DNA from: Sphingopyxis flava | GTDB taxonomy: Bacteria; Pseudomonadota; Alphaproteobacteria; Sphingomonadales; Sphingomonadaceae | DNA length: 50,361 nucleotides | Direction: 5' to 3' | Assembly: GCF_900168005.1 (NCBI RefSeq) | Contig: NZ_FUYP01000026.1 | Span: 1-50,361 of the forward strand | In this document: in pieces, positions 7,418-16,440 of the stretch | How positions within the stretch are numbered: position 1 is the stretch's first letter | How the letters are laid out: each line of letters begins with the position of its first letter | Translations under genes and position numbers: made by a program | The notes under the pieces: generated by a model | Told to the model about the DNA's origin: nothing | Databases searched by the model: none | What the model saw: only the letters and a program-made list of their open reading frames with translations

Positions 7418-9004
7418 TCACGGCACGAGCACCGTATCGACCGCCTCCGCCGCCAGCTGGGGATAGTCTAGCGTGTAATGAAGCCCCCGGCTTTCCTTGC
7501 GGTGGAGCGCGCTCCGTACGATCAGCTCGGCGCATTGGAGCAGGTTGCGCAGTTCAATAAGGTCGGTCGTGACGCGGAAATGACCGTAATATTCACCGAC
7601 CTCGCCTGAGAGCATGTTGATGCGGTGCTGCGCGCGCTCGAGCCGTTTCGTGGTGCGCACGATACCCACATAGTTCCACATGAAGCGGCGGATTTCGGTC
7701 CAGTTCTGCTTGATGACCACCTCTTCGTCCGAGTGGGTGACCCGGCTTTCGTCCCACGGACGGATTGCGGGCGGCATGCCAAGCTCGTCCCAATTCGCGA
7801 TGATATGCTTCGCGGCGGCCTCGCCGAAGACGAAGCATTCGAGCAGGCTGTTCGAGGCGAGGCGGTTCGCACCGTGAAGACCGCTCTCGGTTACCTCACC
7901 CGCCGCATAAAGGCCGGGAAGGTCGGTGCGCCCATCGAGGTCGATGAGAACTCCGCCGCAGGTATAATGCTGTGCGGGCACCACCGGTATCGGCTGCCTT
8001 GTCATGTCGATACCGAGCGTCAGCAGCTTTTCGTGGATGTTCGGGAAATGTTTGGCGACGAAATCCGGATCCTTGTCGCTGATGTCGAGATGGACATAGT
8101 CGAGCCCGAAGCGCTTGATCTGGTCGTCGTTCGCACGCGCCACAATGTCGCGCGGCGCGAGTTCGGCGCGCGGGTCGTAGTCGGGCATGTACCGGTGCCC
8201 GGTGACCGGATGCTTGAGAATCCCTCCCTCGCCGCGCACCGCCTCGGTGATCAGGAAATTCTTGACCTCCAGATTGTAGAGGCAGGTGGGGTGAAACTGC
8301 ATCATTTCCATGTTGGAAACGCGGCACCCTGCGCGCCATGCCATGGCAATGCCGTCGCCGGTCGCGCCCCTCGGGGCGGTGGAAAATTGGTAGACACGCC
8401 CCGCCCCGCCGCTTGCAAGGATCGTCGCGCGGCCGACATGCGCGTGGACCTTCCCTGTCGCCTCGTCGAGTGCATAGACGCCCCAGACGCGCCCCGACCC
8501 CGAATAGCGTTCCTCGTGCCGACCAGTGATGAGGTCGATGCACGCCTGCCCCGGCATGAGAGTGATGTTCGGATGCGCCTGGGCGGTCTGGAGCAGCGCT
8601 GCCTGCACCGCCCAGCCCGTCGCGTCGTCGACATGGACGATCCGGCGGTGCGAATGCCCCCCCTCGCGCGTCAGGTGGAGCGCGCCTTCCTCCTTGTTGA
8701 AGGCGACCCCCATCTCGATCAGCCGCAGAATCGCATTTGGGGCATTCTCGACCACGAACTCGACCGTCTCGCGCCGGTTGAGCCCTGCGCCTGCGACCAT
8801 CGTATCCTCGATATGATTTTCGAACGTATCGCCCGCGTCGAGCACGGCTGCTATTCCGCCCTGCGCCCACGCGGTCGACCCGCCGGTGAGCTCGCCCTTC
8901 GCGAGCACGAGCACGCGGCAATGATCCGCCAGCGCGATAGCAGCGGTCAGACCTGCGGCGCCGGAACCGATGACGATGACGTCATGGGAAAGAGTTTCAG
9001 TCAT
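7418..9004 (-). CDS. nadB: L-aspartate oxidase
   Basis: This 528-residue FAD enzyme oxidises L-aspartate to iminoaspartate, the first step of de novo NAD synthesis through quinolinate. The Rossmann FAD motif IGSGAAGLTAAIAL is at residues 12-25. GGSTAWAQGGIAAV is the succinate-dehydrogenase-type flavoprotein signature, REGGHSHRR carries conserved His and Arg of the active site, HPTCLY is the substrate loop, and the C-terminal ALHRKESRGLHYTLDYP is diagnostic of NadB over fumarate reductases. No nadA or nadC is adjacent. It stands as a single gene between convergent and co-directional neighbours. Confidence 0.95.
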   Translation of the reverse strand: MTETLSHDVIVIGSGAAGLTAAIALADHCRVLVLAKGELTGGSTAWAQGGIAAVLDAGDTFENHIEDTMVAGAGLNRRETVEFVVENAPNAILRLIEMGVAFNKEEGALHLTREGGHSHRRIVHVDDATGWAVQAALLQTAQAHPNITLMPGQACIDLITGRHEERYSGSGRVWGVYALDEATGKVHAHVGRATILASGGAGRVYQFSTAPRGATGDGIAMAWRAGCRVSNMEMMQFHPTCLYNLEVKNFLITEAVRGEGGILKHPVTGHRYMPDYDPRAELAPRDIVARANDDQIKRFGLDYVHLDISDKDPDFVAKHFPNIHEKLLTLGIDMTRQPIPVVPAQHYTCGGVLIDLDGRTDLPGLYAAGEVTESGLHGANRLASNSLLECFVFGEAAAKHIIANWDELGMPPAIRPWDESRVTHSDEEVVIKQNWTEIRRFMWNYVGIVRTTKRLERAQHRINMLSGEVGEYYGHFRVTTDLIELRNLLQCAELIVRSALHRKESRGLHYTLDYPQLAAEAVDTVLVP

Positions 9005-9102
9005 TGAATTTCCGTTCGTGTCGCGCGAAGCCGGGCACCCCCGCGATCTTGCGCAAGCCCGAGGGGTCTCGTGCTTCGCCCGATACGAAGCGAGAGGAGA
9101 AC

Positions 9103-10026
9103 CTACCCATTCGCCGCGCGCGTCAGATTGAGGAACACATCTTCCAGATCAGCCTCGCGCGTCGAGACGTCGACGATGCCATGGCCCATCGCATTCACCG
9201 CGGAGAGCACCTCGCCCGCGTTCATCCGGTCCTTGTTGTAACTGATCGCAAGGCCGTGCTCGCCCTCACGCTCGACCTTGTCGAACGCGGGATGCGCCGG
9301 CAGCACGGTCACATCCTGATCGAGCGTCACGACCACGATTTTCTCGCGCGCCATGTCGACCAGCTCACGCGTCGGCTTGTTCGCGATCAGACGGCCGTGG
9401 TTGATGATGGCTATGCGGTCGCATAGCTCCTCGGCCTCCTCGAGATAATGCGTCGTCAGCACCACCGTGACGCCGCCATCGTTGAGACTTTGGACATATT
9501 CCCACAGTTGCTGGCGCAGTTCGATGTCGACCCCTGCGGTCGGCTCGTCGAGGACGATGATCGGCGGCGAATGGACCATTGCCTTGGCAACAAGCAGGCG
9601 GCGCTTCATGCCTCCTGAGAGCGTACGCGCATAGGCGTCGCGCTTGTCCAAGAGATGTACGGCCGCGAGCAGCTCTTCCGAAATCCGCCGATTCTTGGGG
9701 ACGCCGTAGAGCCCCGCCTGATTCTCCAGCGTTTCGAACGGCGTGAAAAAGGGATCGAAGACGATCTCCTGGGGCACGATCCCGATCGAATATTTGGCAT
9801 TGCGGGGGTCGGCGTCGATGTCGAACCCCCAGATGCTCGCCGACCCGCTCGTCTTGTTGACGAGGCCTGCAAGGATGTTGATCAGCGTCGACTTGCCCGC
9901 CCCGTTCGGGCCCAAAAGTCCGAAAATCTCCCCGCGCGGCACGTCGAAGCTGACATTGTCGAGGGCTTGCTTGCCGCCGGCGTAGATTTTCGAGACGGCG
10001 TCGATGCGGATGGCGGCTTCACTCAT
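9103..10026 (-). CDS. ABC transporter ATP-binding protein (ABC-2 export type)
   Basis: This 307-residue nucleotide-binding subunit has Walker A GPNGAGKST at residues 39-47, the ABC signature LSGGMKRRL at 136-144, and Walker B IIVLDEP at 156-162. The C-terminal 70 residues after the switch region are typical of ATPases that pair with ABC-2-type exporters such as drug or polysaccharide systems. The start at 10026 (MSEAAIRIDAV) is chosen because it sits directly before the domain; a METAM start 12 bases upstream is possible. No permease gene lies beside it: nadB is downstream and a divergent zinc-finger gene upstream. Its membrane partner must be encoded elsewhere, unless lost. Confidence 0.88.
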   Translation of the reverse strand: MSEAAIRIDAVSKIYAGGKQALDNVSFDVPRGEIFGLLGPNGAGKSTLINILAGLVNKTSGSASIWGFDIDADPRNAKYSIGIVPQEIVFDPFFTPFETLENQAGLYGVPKNRRISEELLAAVHLLDKRDAYARTLSGGMKRRLLVAKAMVHSPPIIVLDEPTAGVDIELRQQLWEYVQSLNDGGVTVVLTTHYLEEAEELCDRIAIINHGRLIANKPTRELVDMAREKIVVVTLDQDVTVLPAHPAFDKVEREGEHGLAISYNKDRMNAGEVLSAVNAMGHGIVDVSTREADLEDVFLNLTRAANG

Positions 10027-10120
10027 GGCGGTCTCCATAGCGGGGGCGCGGGAGGTGCGAAAGGGGCTGGCGCGCGCAGCCGATTGCCGAGGCGCAAGAC
10101 GCTTGCTATGGGCGCCCTCC

Positions 10121-10330
10121 ATGACAAACGCTGCACCTGACCCGGCCCCCGAAACGCTCCGCGTTCAACAGACGCGCATCGCCTGCGACGGCACGGGCGA
10201 CGGCCTTGCTAGCGCAGCGCTCGGCCATCCGCGCGTGTGGCTCGAGATCGACCCCGACGAAGGCTATGTCGATTGCGGCTATTGCGACCGCCGTTTCATC
10301 CTTGCAGGCGGAGTGGCCGACAAGGGTTGA
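10121..10330 (+). CDS. CHCC-type zinc-finger domain protein
   Basis: This 69-residue protein carries a zinc-binding module in which Cys, His and two Cys are spaced as CDGTGDG...GHPRVWLEI...DCGYCDRRF. This is the pattern of the zf-CHCC family, whose eukaryotic relative is the NDUFS6 subunit of complex I. In alphaproteobacteria such proteins are thought to associate with respiratory complex I, but nothing in this neighbourhood proves that role. The ATG at 10121 is chosen because homology begins just after it. The gene is divergent from the ABC ATPase with a 94-base gap and is followed 66 bases later by tldD. Confidence 0.85.
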   Translation: MTNAAPDPAPETLRVQQTRIACDGTGDGLASAALGHPRVWLEIDPDEGYVDCGYCDRRFILAGGVADKG

Positions 10331-10396
10331 GCCGAAGCGCGCGCTTAAATCCGCATCAGCCTTTGCGCACCAGCCGCACGCGCCTATATCAGCGGC

Positions 10397-11839
10397 ATGA
10401 CAAGCCCCACCGACCCCCGCCGCTTCCTCTACCGCGCCGACGCGCTCGACCCTCAATTGGCGCAGCGCCTGGCGCGCGAAGCGCTCGCGAAGGCCGATGA
10501 CGGAGAGCTTTATCTCCAATATCGCGCGAGCGAGAGTTTCGGTTTCGACGATGGACGGCTGAAGACCGCCGACTATTCGACCGATGCGGGCTTTGGCTTG
10601 CGTGCGGTGTCGGGCGAAATGACGGGGTTCGCGCACGCGAGCGACATCAGTGCGGGCGCCATTCGCCGCGCCGCGGAGACGCTGGCACTGCTCGACCCCG
10701 CAAAGCAGGCGCCGGCCGGCCCTCCCCAGCGCACCAATCGCCACCTTTATGACGAGGCGAACCCGCTCGACCTCATTCCCTTCGCCCGTAAAGTTGCGCT
10801 CTGCCAGGAGGTCGACGCCGCAGCCCGCGCGCGTGACCCGCGCGTTGCGCAGGTGTCGGTCACGCTGGCTGGAAGCTGGTCGGTCGTCGAGATCGTTCGT
10901 GCCGATGGCTTTCTCGCGACCGACGTGCGTCCGCTCGTCCGCCTCAACGTCTCGATCGTGGTCGAGGAGAATGGGCGCCGCGAATCGGGCTATTTCGGTC
11001 TCGGCGGCCGCTATATGTACGACCATCTTTTTGAGCCTCAGCAGTGGAACCGTGCAATCGACGAGGCGCTGACGCAGGCACTCGTCAACCTGCGCGCAGT
11101 CGACGCTCCGGCGGGCGAAATGACCGTGCTGCTCGGCCCCGGTTGGCCCGGGGTGCTGCTGCATGAGGCGGTGGGTCACGGGCTTGAGGGCGATTTCAAT
11201 CGCAAGGGTACGAGCGCCTTTTCCGGGCGGATCGGCCAGCGCGTTGCGGCGCCGGGCGTCACCGTGATCGACGACGGGAGTCTTGCAAGCCCCGTCGGGG
11301 GCGGGCGCCGCGGCTCGCTCAGCATCGACGATGAGGGCACGCCAACGCAGGAAAATATCCTCATCGAGGACGGTATCCTCAAAGGATATATGCAGGACCG
11401 GCTCAACGCGCGACTGATGGGCGTTCCTCCGACCGGCAATGGCCGCCGCGAGAGTTTCGCGCACGCCCCGATGCCGCGGATGACCAACACCTTCATGCGT
11501 GGTGGCAACGACGATCCCGCCGAACTCCTGTCGCGGGTGAAAAGCGGCATCTTCGCGAAGAGCTTCGGCGGCGGGCAGGTCGACATCGTGTCGGGCAAAT
11601 TCGTCTTCAGCTGCACCGAGGCCTACAAGATCGAAAACGGCAAGCTTGGCGATTCGATCAAGGGCGCCACGCTGATTGGTGATGGTCCGAGCGTGCTCAC
11701 CAAGGTTACGGGCATCGGCAACGACATGGCGCTCGATGAAGGCATCGGCGTCTGCGGCAAGGGCGGCCAGAGCGTCCCGGCGGGCGTCGGTCAGCCGAGC
11801 TTGCTGGTGAGCGGGCTGACGGTGGGCGGCACCGCATGA
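10397..11839 (+). CDS. tldD: Metalloprotease TldD
   Basis: This 480-residue zinc peptidase subunit works with TldE/PmbA in peptide maturation and degradation, known from microcin B17 processing in E. coli. The zinc motif HEAVGH occupies residues 256-261, inside LLHEAVGHGLEGDFN. PRMTNTFM and the C-terminal GIGVCGKGGQSVPAGVGQPS are conserved family segments. The length is close to the E. coli protein (481). No TldE homologue lies nearby, so the partner is encoded elsewhere. The gene appears to stand alone; an exported unknown protein follows after 129 bases. Confidence 0.95.
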   Translation: MTSPTDPRRFLYRADALDPQLAQRLAREALAKADDGELYLQYRASESFGFDDGRLKTADYSTDAGFGLRAVSGEMTGFAHASDISAGAIRRAAETLALLDPAKQAPAGPPQRTNRHLYDEANPLDLIPFARKVALCQEVDAAARARDPRVAQVSVTLAGSWSVVEIVRADGFLATDVRPLVRLNVSIVVEENGRRESGYFGLGGRYMYDHLFEPQQWNRAIDEALTQALVNLRAVDAPAGEMTVLLGPGWPGVLLHEAVGHGLEGDFNRKGTSAFSGRIGQRVAAPGVTVIDDGSLASPVGGGRRGSLSIDDEGTPTQENILIEDGILKGYMQDRLNARLMGVPPTGNGRRESFAHAPMPRMTNTFMRGGNDDPAELLSRVKSGIFAKSFGGGQVDIVSGKFVFSCTEAYKIENGKLGDSIKGATLIGDGPSVLTKVTGIGNDMALDEGIGVCGKGGQSVPAGVGQPSLLVSGLTVGGTA

Positions 11840-11888
11840 GGAATCGCCGAGCGCCGGCCGCTGTGATTTCGGTCACTTGGCGCTTGGG

Positions 11889-11902
11889 ATACGTCGGCGT
11901 AT
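11889..11902. promoter_or_regulatory. Short dyad ATACG-TCGG-CGTAT upstream of an exported protein
   Basis: ATACG and CGTAT form a perfect 5-base inverted repeat with a 4-base spacer, 67 bases before the ATG of the gene at 11969. It could be part of an operator, but no matching regulator family is recognised. Confidence 0.2.
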
Positions 11903-11968
11903 AGCGCTGGAAAGACAAGATTCGGGTCGCACCGTCAGCCGGCTTTTCCGGCAACAGGGAGAATTTAT

Positions 11969-13180
11969 ATGCGCTCGACTCTGCGTCTGCTTTCCGTGAC
12001 CGCTCTTGCCGCCGCGCTCGCCGCCGTTCCCGGCTCGGCGCAGAAAGCGTCGGGGCCCAAGGAGCGCTACGAAATGGACGTGGCAACCATGTCCGGCTTT
12101 GCCGCGATGGGCGGCGGCAAGGGCGGTGTCGGCGGCGCGATGAGCATGATGTTCGGCGGTGGCCCAGACAAGGCGGTCGCGCACCAGCTTCTTCTTCGCC
12201 TCGGATCCGACCAGACGCCGGGCGCACCGCCTCCGAAGGGCGATCATTATTTCGAACCGCAGGCGAAGCTTGGAAAAGCCGTGCCGCTCATCAGCCCCGA
12301 GCGGCGCGAGGGCAGCTACACCACCGAGTTCGAGCGTCCCAAGGGTCGCCTCCTCCTCTATTGGGGTTGCGGGGCCAAGGCGGGGCCGGGTCAGCCGGTT
12401 GTGATCGATTTCGCCAAGGTTGCGGCGGGACAGATACCTCCCGGCCTTTTCTCCTCCGCCGTGCCCGTCGCCCGCGAGGTCTCGCAATCGAACAGTCGTT
12501 CCTACGTCGACTGGCCAAACAGCAAGAACGCCAAGCAGCCGCCGAGAGGCAGCTCGCTGCTCGGAGCGCACCGCATTGCGAGCAACATCGGGTCGGACAT
12601 CAATTTCACCCTCACGCAGGATTATATGGCCCCGCTCCAGGCTTCGGCCGCGGCGCAGGGTGACGGCTCCGTCATGATCCGCTGGAATCCGGTGCAGAAT
12701 GCCACCGGCTATGTCGCCTGGACGATCGGCGGCATGGACCGCGGCGGCAGCGGCGGGGACATTATCTGGTGGACGAGCAGCGCGTCGCGCGAGTTTGGCG
12801 GCGGCCTTTGGGATTGGCTGCCCCCTGCGACCGTCGCCAAGCTCATCCCCCAGAAGATCGTGATGCCGCCGAGCCAGACGAGCTGCCAGATCCCGGCGGA
12901 CGTCAAGAAGGCCTCGGGCGAGATGATGATCGGGAACCTCAACGCCTTCGGACCCGAGGCGAACTTTGCCTACCCCCCGAAACCCGCGGGCAATGTGCCC
13001 TGGAATATCGACTGGACTGCAAAGGTGCGTTTCCGCTCGCACACAATGCTGATGGTTGGGGCTGATTTCGGCGGGATGGGCGGCATGGACGATACGGGAG
13101 GTTCCGCACCCGCCGAAAAGCCGAAAAAGAAGAAGTGCAAGGGTCCGCTCGGCATCCCGCTTCCCGATGGTGCGTGCTGA
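11969..13180 (+). CDS. Exported protein of unknown function with a fibronectin-III-like segment
   Basis: This protein has 403 residues and I do not recognise a named family. A signal peptide (MRSTLRLLSVTALAAAL to PGSAQ) points to the periplasm or beyond. Residues 30-60 are Gly/Met-rich (GFAAMGGGKGG, AMSMMFGGG). Residues 222-260 read like a fibronectin-III strand pair (VMIRWNPVQNATGYVAW). The C-terminus holds a lysine run (EKPKKKKCKG) and a final Cys, and a second Gly/Met patch (GADFGGMGGMDD). Three or four Cys could form disulfides. A ribosome site (AGGGAGAA) precedes ATG 11969. It stands alone, with tldD upstream and another exported unknown downstream. A surface or structural role is possible but unproven. 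Confidence 0.8.
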   Translation: MRSTLRLLSVTALAAALAAVPGSAQKASGPKERYEMDVATMSGFAAMGGGKGGVGGAMSMMFGGGPDKAVAHQLLLRLGSDQTPGAPPPKGDHYFEPQAKLGKAVPLISPERREGSYTTEFERPKGRLLLYWGCGAKAGPGQPVVIDFAKVAAGQIPPGLFSSAVPVAREVSQSNSRSYVDWPNSKNAKQPPRGSSLLGAHRIASNIGSDINFTLTQDYMAPLQASAAAQGDGSVMIRWNPVQNATGYVAWTIGGMDRGGSGGDIIWWTSSASREFGGGLWDWLPPATVAKLIPQKIVMPPSQTSCQIPADVKKASGEMMIGNLNAFGPEANFAYPPKPAGNVPWNIDWTAKVRFRSHTMLMVGADFGGMGGMDDTGGSAPAEKPKKKKCKGPLGIPLPDGAC

Positions 13181-13343
13181 GGGGACCCCGGGCTCATCGC
13201 GGACGGGAGCCGAGTGCCTCTTCCTTCTTGAAGGAGTGGCACGGGCCTGGCTGCGCGATATCAGGAAATCAGTCAGCGACCGTTCACCCGCCTTGTGCTA
13301 CCGGCGATCTCAGGGTGAGACCTGAATCAACTGGAGTCGAACC

Positions 13344-13748
13344 ATGCGTGCGCTGATTGCCACTATCCTTTCCGCCGCGATCCTCGCGGGCGCGCCCGTT
13401 GCCGCCAAGGAAAAGCCGACGGGCGAGGAAAAGCTCGCCAAGATACTCGAAGGCCGCGTCGCCGGCCAGCCGCAGGATTGCATCACTCTTTCCTCGGCGA
13501 CGAGTTCGCAGATCGTTGACAAAACCGCGATCGTCTACCGGATCGGCAGCACCCTTTGGGTCAATCGTCCGCGCGGCGGGGCCGAATCGCTCGACGACGA
13601 CAATATTCTCGTGACCAAATTGACCGGCACACGGCTGTGCTCGATCGATACGATCCAGCTTCACGACCGCGACAGCCATATGTACGCGGGGTTCGTCGCA
13701 CTCGGTGATTTTGTTCCCTATCGCAAGATCGACACGGCTGCGAAATAG
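13344..13748 (+). CDS. Small exported protein of unknown function
   Basis: This 134-residue protein has a signal peptide (MRALIATILSAAILAGAPVAA, cleavage near AAKE). The mature part contains two Cys, in QPQDCITL and TRLCSID, that could form a disulfide, and ends with LGDFVPYRKID. The arrangement of a conserved DCI near the N-terminus and a second Cys in a strand is seen in small secreted proteins of sphingomonads. No enzymatic motif is visible. The ATG at 13344 follows CTGGAG at 13331-13336. It lies 4 bases before the next gene, so the two are probably co-transcribed. Confidence 0.75.
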   Translation: MRALIATILSAAILAGAPVAAKEKPTGEEKLAKILEGRVAGQPQDCITLSSATSSQIVDKTAIVYRIGSTLWVNRPRGGAESLDDDNILVTKLTGTRLCSIDTIQLHDRDSHMYAGFVALGDFVPYRKIDTAAK

Positions 13749-13752
13749 CGGC

Positions 13753-14328
13753 GTGACGAACGAGCGGACCGAAACGGCTGCGCCGCCCGCCGACTGGGCG
13801 GCGCGCCTCCTCGCCTTCTGGTTCGACGACCATGGCATGGACAATTGGTATGGCGGCGGACCAGATTTTGACGCTGCGGTTCGCGATCTCGCCGCCGACT
13901 GGCGCGAGGTGCTCCGCGCGCTCCCGCCCGCTGCTTTCCTGACCGACCCCGACACGGCGCTTGCCGCGGTGATCCTGTTCGACCAGGTACCGCGCAACAT
14001 ATATCGGGGCAGCGCCGAGGCCTTCGCAACCGACAGCCTTGCCCGTGCGATCACGCGCGGCATCACCGCAAAAGAGTGGGACCGGAATTGGCCCGACGAA
14101 CGGCGCCAGTTTGCCTATCTTCCCCTTCAGCACAGCGAAGACATCGACGACCAGCGCGAATCGCTGCGCCTGTTCCACCAACTCGCCGACCCCATCTTCC
14201 ACGAATATGCCCAGAAGCATTTCGAGATGATCGATCGCTTCGGCCGCTTCCCCCATCGCAACGCCGCGCTCGGCCGGGCAACCCGGCCGGAGGAAGAAAC
14301 CGCGATCGCCGAGGGCAGCCAGTGGTGA
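13753..14328 (+). CDS. DUF924 family protein
   Basis: This 191-residue soluble protein shows the landmarks of DUF924: an N-terminal LLAFWFDDHGMDNWYGG, the central ILFDQVPRNIYRG, FATDSLARA, and YLPLQHSEDIDDQ. Members are all-helical and related to TPR folds, with no established biochemical function. The GTG at 13753 is preferred since homology begins a few residues later and it starts 4 bases after the previous stop. An upstream in-frame ATG at 13705 would overlap the previous gene by 44 bases. The gene to its right is a flavin-binding-fold protein on the same strand. Confidence 0.85.
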   Translation: MTNERTETAAPPADWAARLLAFWFDDHGMDNWYGGGPDFDAAVRDLAADWREVLRALPPAAFLTDPDTALAAVILFDQVPRNIYRGSAEAFATDSLARAITRGITAKEWDRNWPDERRQFAYLPLQHSEDIDDQRESLRLFHQLADPIFHEYAQKHFEMIDRFGRFPHRNAALGRATRPEEETAIAEGSQW

Positions 14329-14372
14329 AGGATCGCGTGACAAGCCTCCCTGTCGCCCGCTAGGCTGACCTG

Positions 14373-14936
14373 ATGGCTGAATTCACCGACGCGCTGACCG
14401 ACAAGCATGTCGCCTTCATCGAGCGGCAGCCGATGTTCTTCGTCGCGACCGCGGCGGCGGAGGGACGGCTCAACCTGTCGCCCAAGGGTTATGCTGGCAG
14501 CTTTCGCATCCTCTCCTCGTCACGGGTCGCCTTTCTCGACCTCGGCGGTTCCGGAAACGAGACGCACGCGCACCTCGCCGCTGACGGGCGCATTACCCTG
14601 ATGTTCTGCGCTTTCGATCGTCCGGCCTGGATCTTGCGCATCTATGGCCGTGGACGCCCGGTGCTCCCGCAGGACGAGGGCTGGGACGCACTCGCTGCTA
14701 ATTTCACCTTGTTGCCCGGAACGCGGCAGATCTTCGATATCAGCGTAGAGAGCGTTCAGACGAGTTGCGGTTGGGGCGTGCCGGTTATGGAACTCCAGCA
14801 GGAGCGCGACACGCTCCAAAAATATCATCGCCAGGCTGACCCGGCCGAATGGCTGGAGAAATTCGAGGGGCGAACGCGAAGTATCGATGGCCTGCCGACG
14901 CGCCCCACCGACCGCTATATCGCGGGCGACGCCTGA
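14373..14936 (+). CDS. Pyridoxamine 5'-phosphate oxidase-fold (FMN-binding split barrel) protein
   Basis: This 187-residue protein has the split-barrel flavin fold. Residues 1-110 carry the family pattern, with FVATAAAEGRLNLSPKGY, where backbone and Ser/Lys bind phosphate, and VAFLDLGGSGNETHAHL. The C-terminal half (SCGWGVPVMELQQERDTL) matches a subfamily common in proteobacteria that is distinct from true PdxH. It may use FMN or F420-like cofactors, but the reaction is unknown. Its TGA overlaps the ATG of the next gene by one base, so they are translated together. Confidence 0.85.
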   Translation: MAEFTDALTDKHVAFIERQPMFFVATAAAEGRLNLSPKGYAGSFRILSSSRVAFLDLGGSGNETHAHLAADGRITLMFCAFDRPAWILRIYGRGRPVLPQDEGWDALAANFTLLPGTRQIFDISVESVQTSCGWGVPVMELQQERDTLQKYHRQADPAEWLEKFEGRTRSIDGLPTRPTDRYIAGDA

Positions 14937-15148
14937 TGCCGCTGGTCGAGCTCGTCCGCCTGCCAAGCGGCGTCGAGGCAGAACTGCTGCGCGGCCGGCT
15001 CGAATCGGCAGGCGTGCCGGCCGTGTGCTTCGACGCCGGCATGAACATCGCCGACAGCGTGGGCTTGATGATCCCCGTCCGGGTCATGGTCCTCGACGAG
15101 GATCTCGACAACGCGCGGGCGTTGATGCTGGAGTTTGGTGTCTCCTAG
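14936..15148 (+). CDS. DUF2007 domain protein (putative signal-transducing protein)
   Basis: This 70-residue protein matches the DUF2007 pattern: LVRLPSGVEAELLRGRLESAG at the start, a short segment with a conserved aromatic/Asp, and VRVMVLDEDLDNARALM at the end. The fold is ferredoxin-like and resembles PII/ACT-type regulatory domains; no function is established. ATG 14936 overlaps the stop of the preceding gene (TGATG), which fixes the start. The next gene begins 64 bases later. Confidence 0.8.
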   Translation: MPLVELVRLPSGVEAELLRGRLESAGVPAVCFDAGMNIADSVGLMIPVRVMVLDEDLDNARALMLEFGVS

Positions 15149-15212
15149 GTGCAACCCGGCCCCGCTCTTGTTCGTCCTCCTCCCGATAATATCTAGAAAG
15201 CCGCCTCGAGCG

Positions 15213-15911
15213 ATGATCAAGGTCGCCTCCTATAATATGCGCAAGGGTATCGGGCTCGACCGCCGCCGCGACCCCGCGCGCGTGCTATCGGTCCTTCGCG
15301 AGCTCGATGCGGACGTCATCGCGCTACAGGAGGCCGACCGCCGCTTCGGCACGCGGGCGAGCGCCATCCCTCCACACATGTTCGAGGAACATAGCGACTA
15401 TGTGCCGGTCGACCTTCTGGATGGCCGCCCCTATGCCATCGGCTGGCACGGCAACGCATTTCTTGTCCGCAAAGGCGTCGAGGTGGAGGAAAGCCACGCG
15501 CTGCACCTGCCGACGCTCGAGCCGCGCGGCGCGATCGCGGCGACGCTGCGCATCGGCGACATTCGGCTGCGCGTAGTGGGCATGCACCTCGACATTTCGG
15601 GGCTCCGCCGCCGTCAGCAGGCACGCGCCATCCTTGCCCATGTCTCCGACGGCGAGGCGCTCCCCACTATATTGATGGGGGATTGCAATGAGTGGCGCAA
15701 TCGAGGGGGCTGCCTTGCCGATTTCGCCGAGCATCATCGGCTCGTCGACACCGGGCACAGCTTTCACAGCCGCCGCCCGGTCGCAAAGCTCGACCGCATC
15801 TTCGCCTCGCCCGATCTTGAAGCAGTGGAGGCCGGCGTGCACCAGAGCGCGCTCGCCGCGCGCGCCTCGGACCATCTTCCGATCTGGGCACGGTTCAGGC
15901 GCGCCGATTAG
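15213..15911 (+). CDS. Endonuclease/exonuclease/phosphatase family hydrolase
   Basis: This 232-residue enzyme is of the EEP (DNase I-like) superfamily. Its catalytic landmarks are ASYNMRKGIG at the N-terminus, ALQEADRRFG with the metal-binding Glu, GMHLDISG, LMGDCNEWR with the Asp/Asn pair, and SDHLPIWA at the C-terminus with the catalytic Asp-His. Members hydrolyse phosphodiesters in nucleic acids, lipids or small molecules; the substrate here is unknown. ATG 15213 is chosen as the first Met of the fold. It ends 112 bases before the sigma-54-type promoter region of glnK. Confidence 0.87.
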   Translation: MIKVASYNMRKGIGLDRRRDPARVLSVLRELDADVIALQEADRRFGTRASAIPPHMFEEHSDYVPVDLLDGRPYAIGWHGNAFLVRKGVEVEESHALHLPTLEPRGAIAATLRIGDIRLRVVGMHLDISGLRRRQQARAILAHVSDGEALPTILMGDCNEWRNRGGCLADFAEHHRLVDTGHSFHSRRPVAKLDRIFASPDLEAVEAGVHQSALAARASDHLPIWARFRRAD

Positions 15912-16018
15912 CGGCATATGGGCCCTGCCTATAATTTAGGCATAATCGCAACATTTTTGCCCATTCCGCGAAGCTTTCGTGCCCTCGCTTGACAGTTTTC
16001 CTCAGAAAATATCGCTGA

Positions 16019-16426
<408 letters not shown>

Positions 16427-16440
16427 TGAAGGGGGATAAT

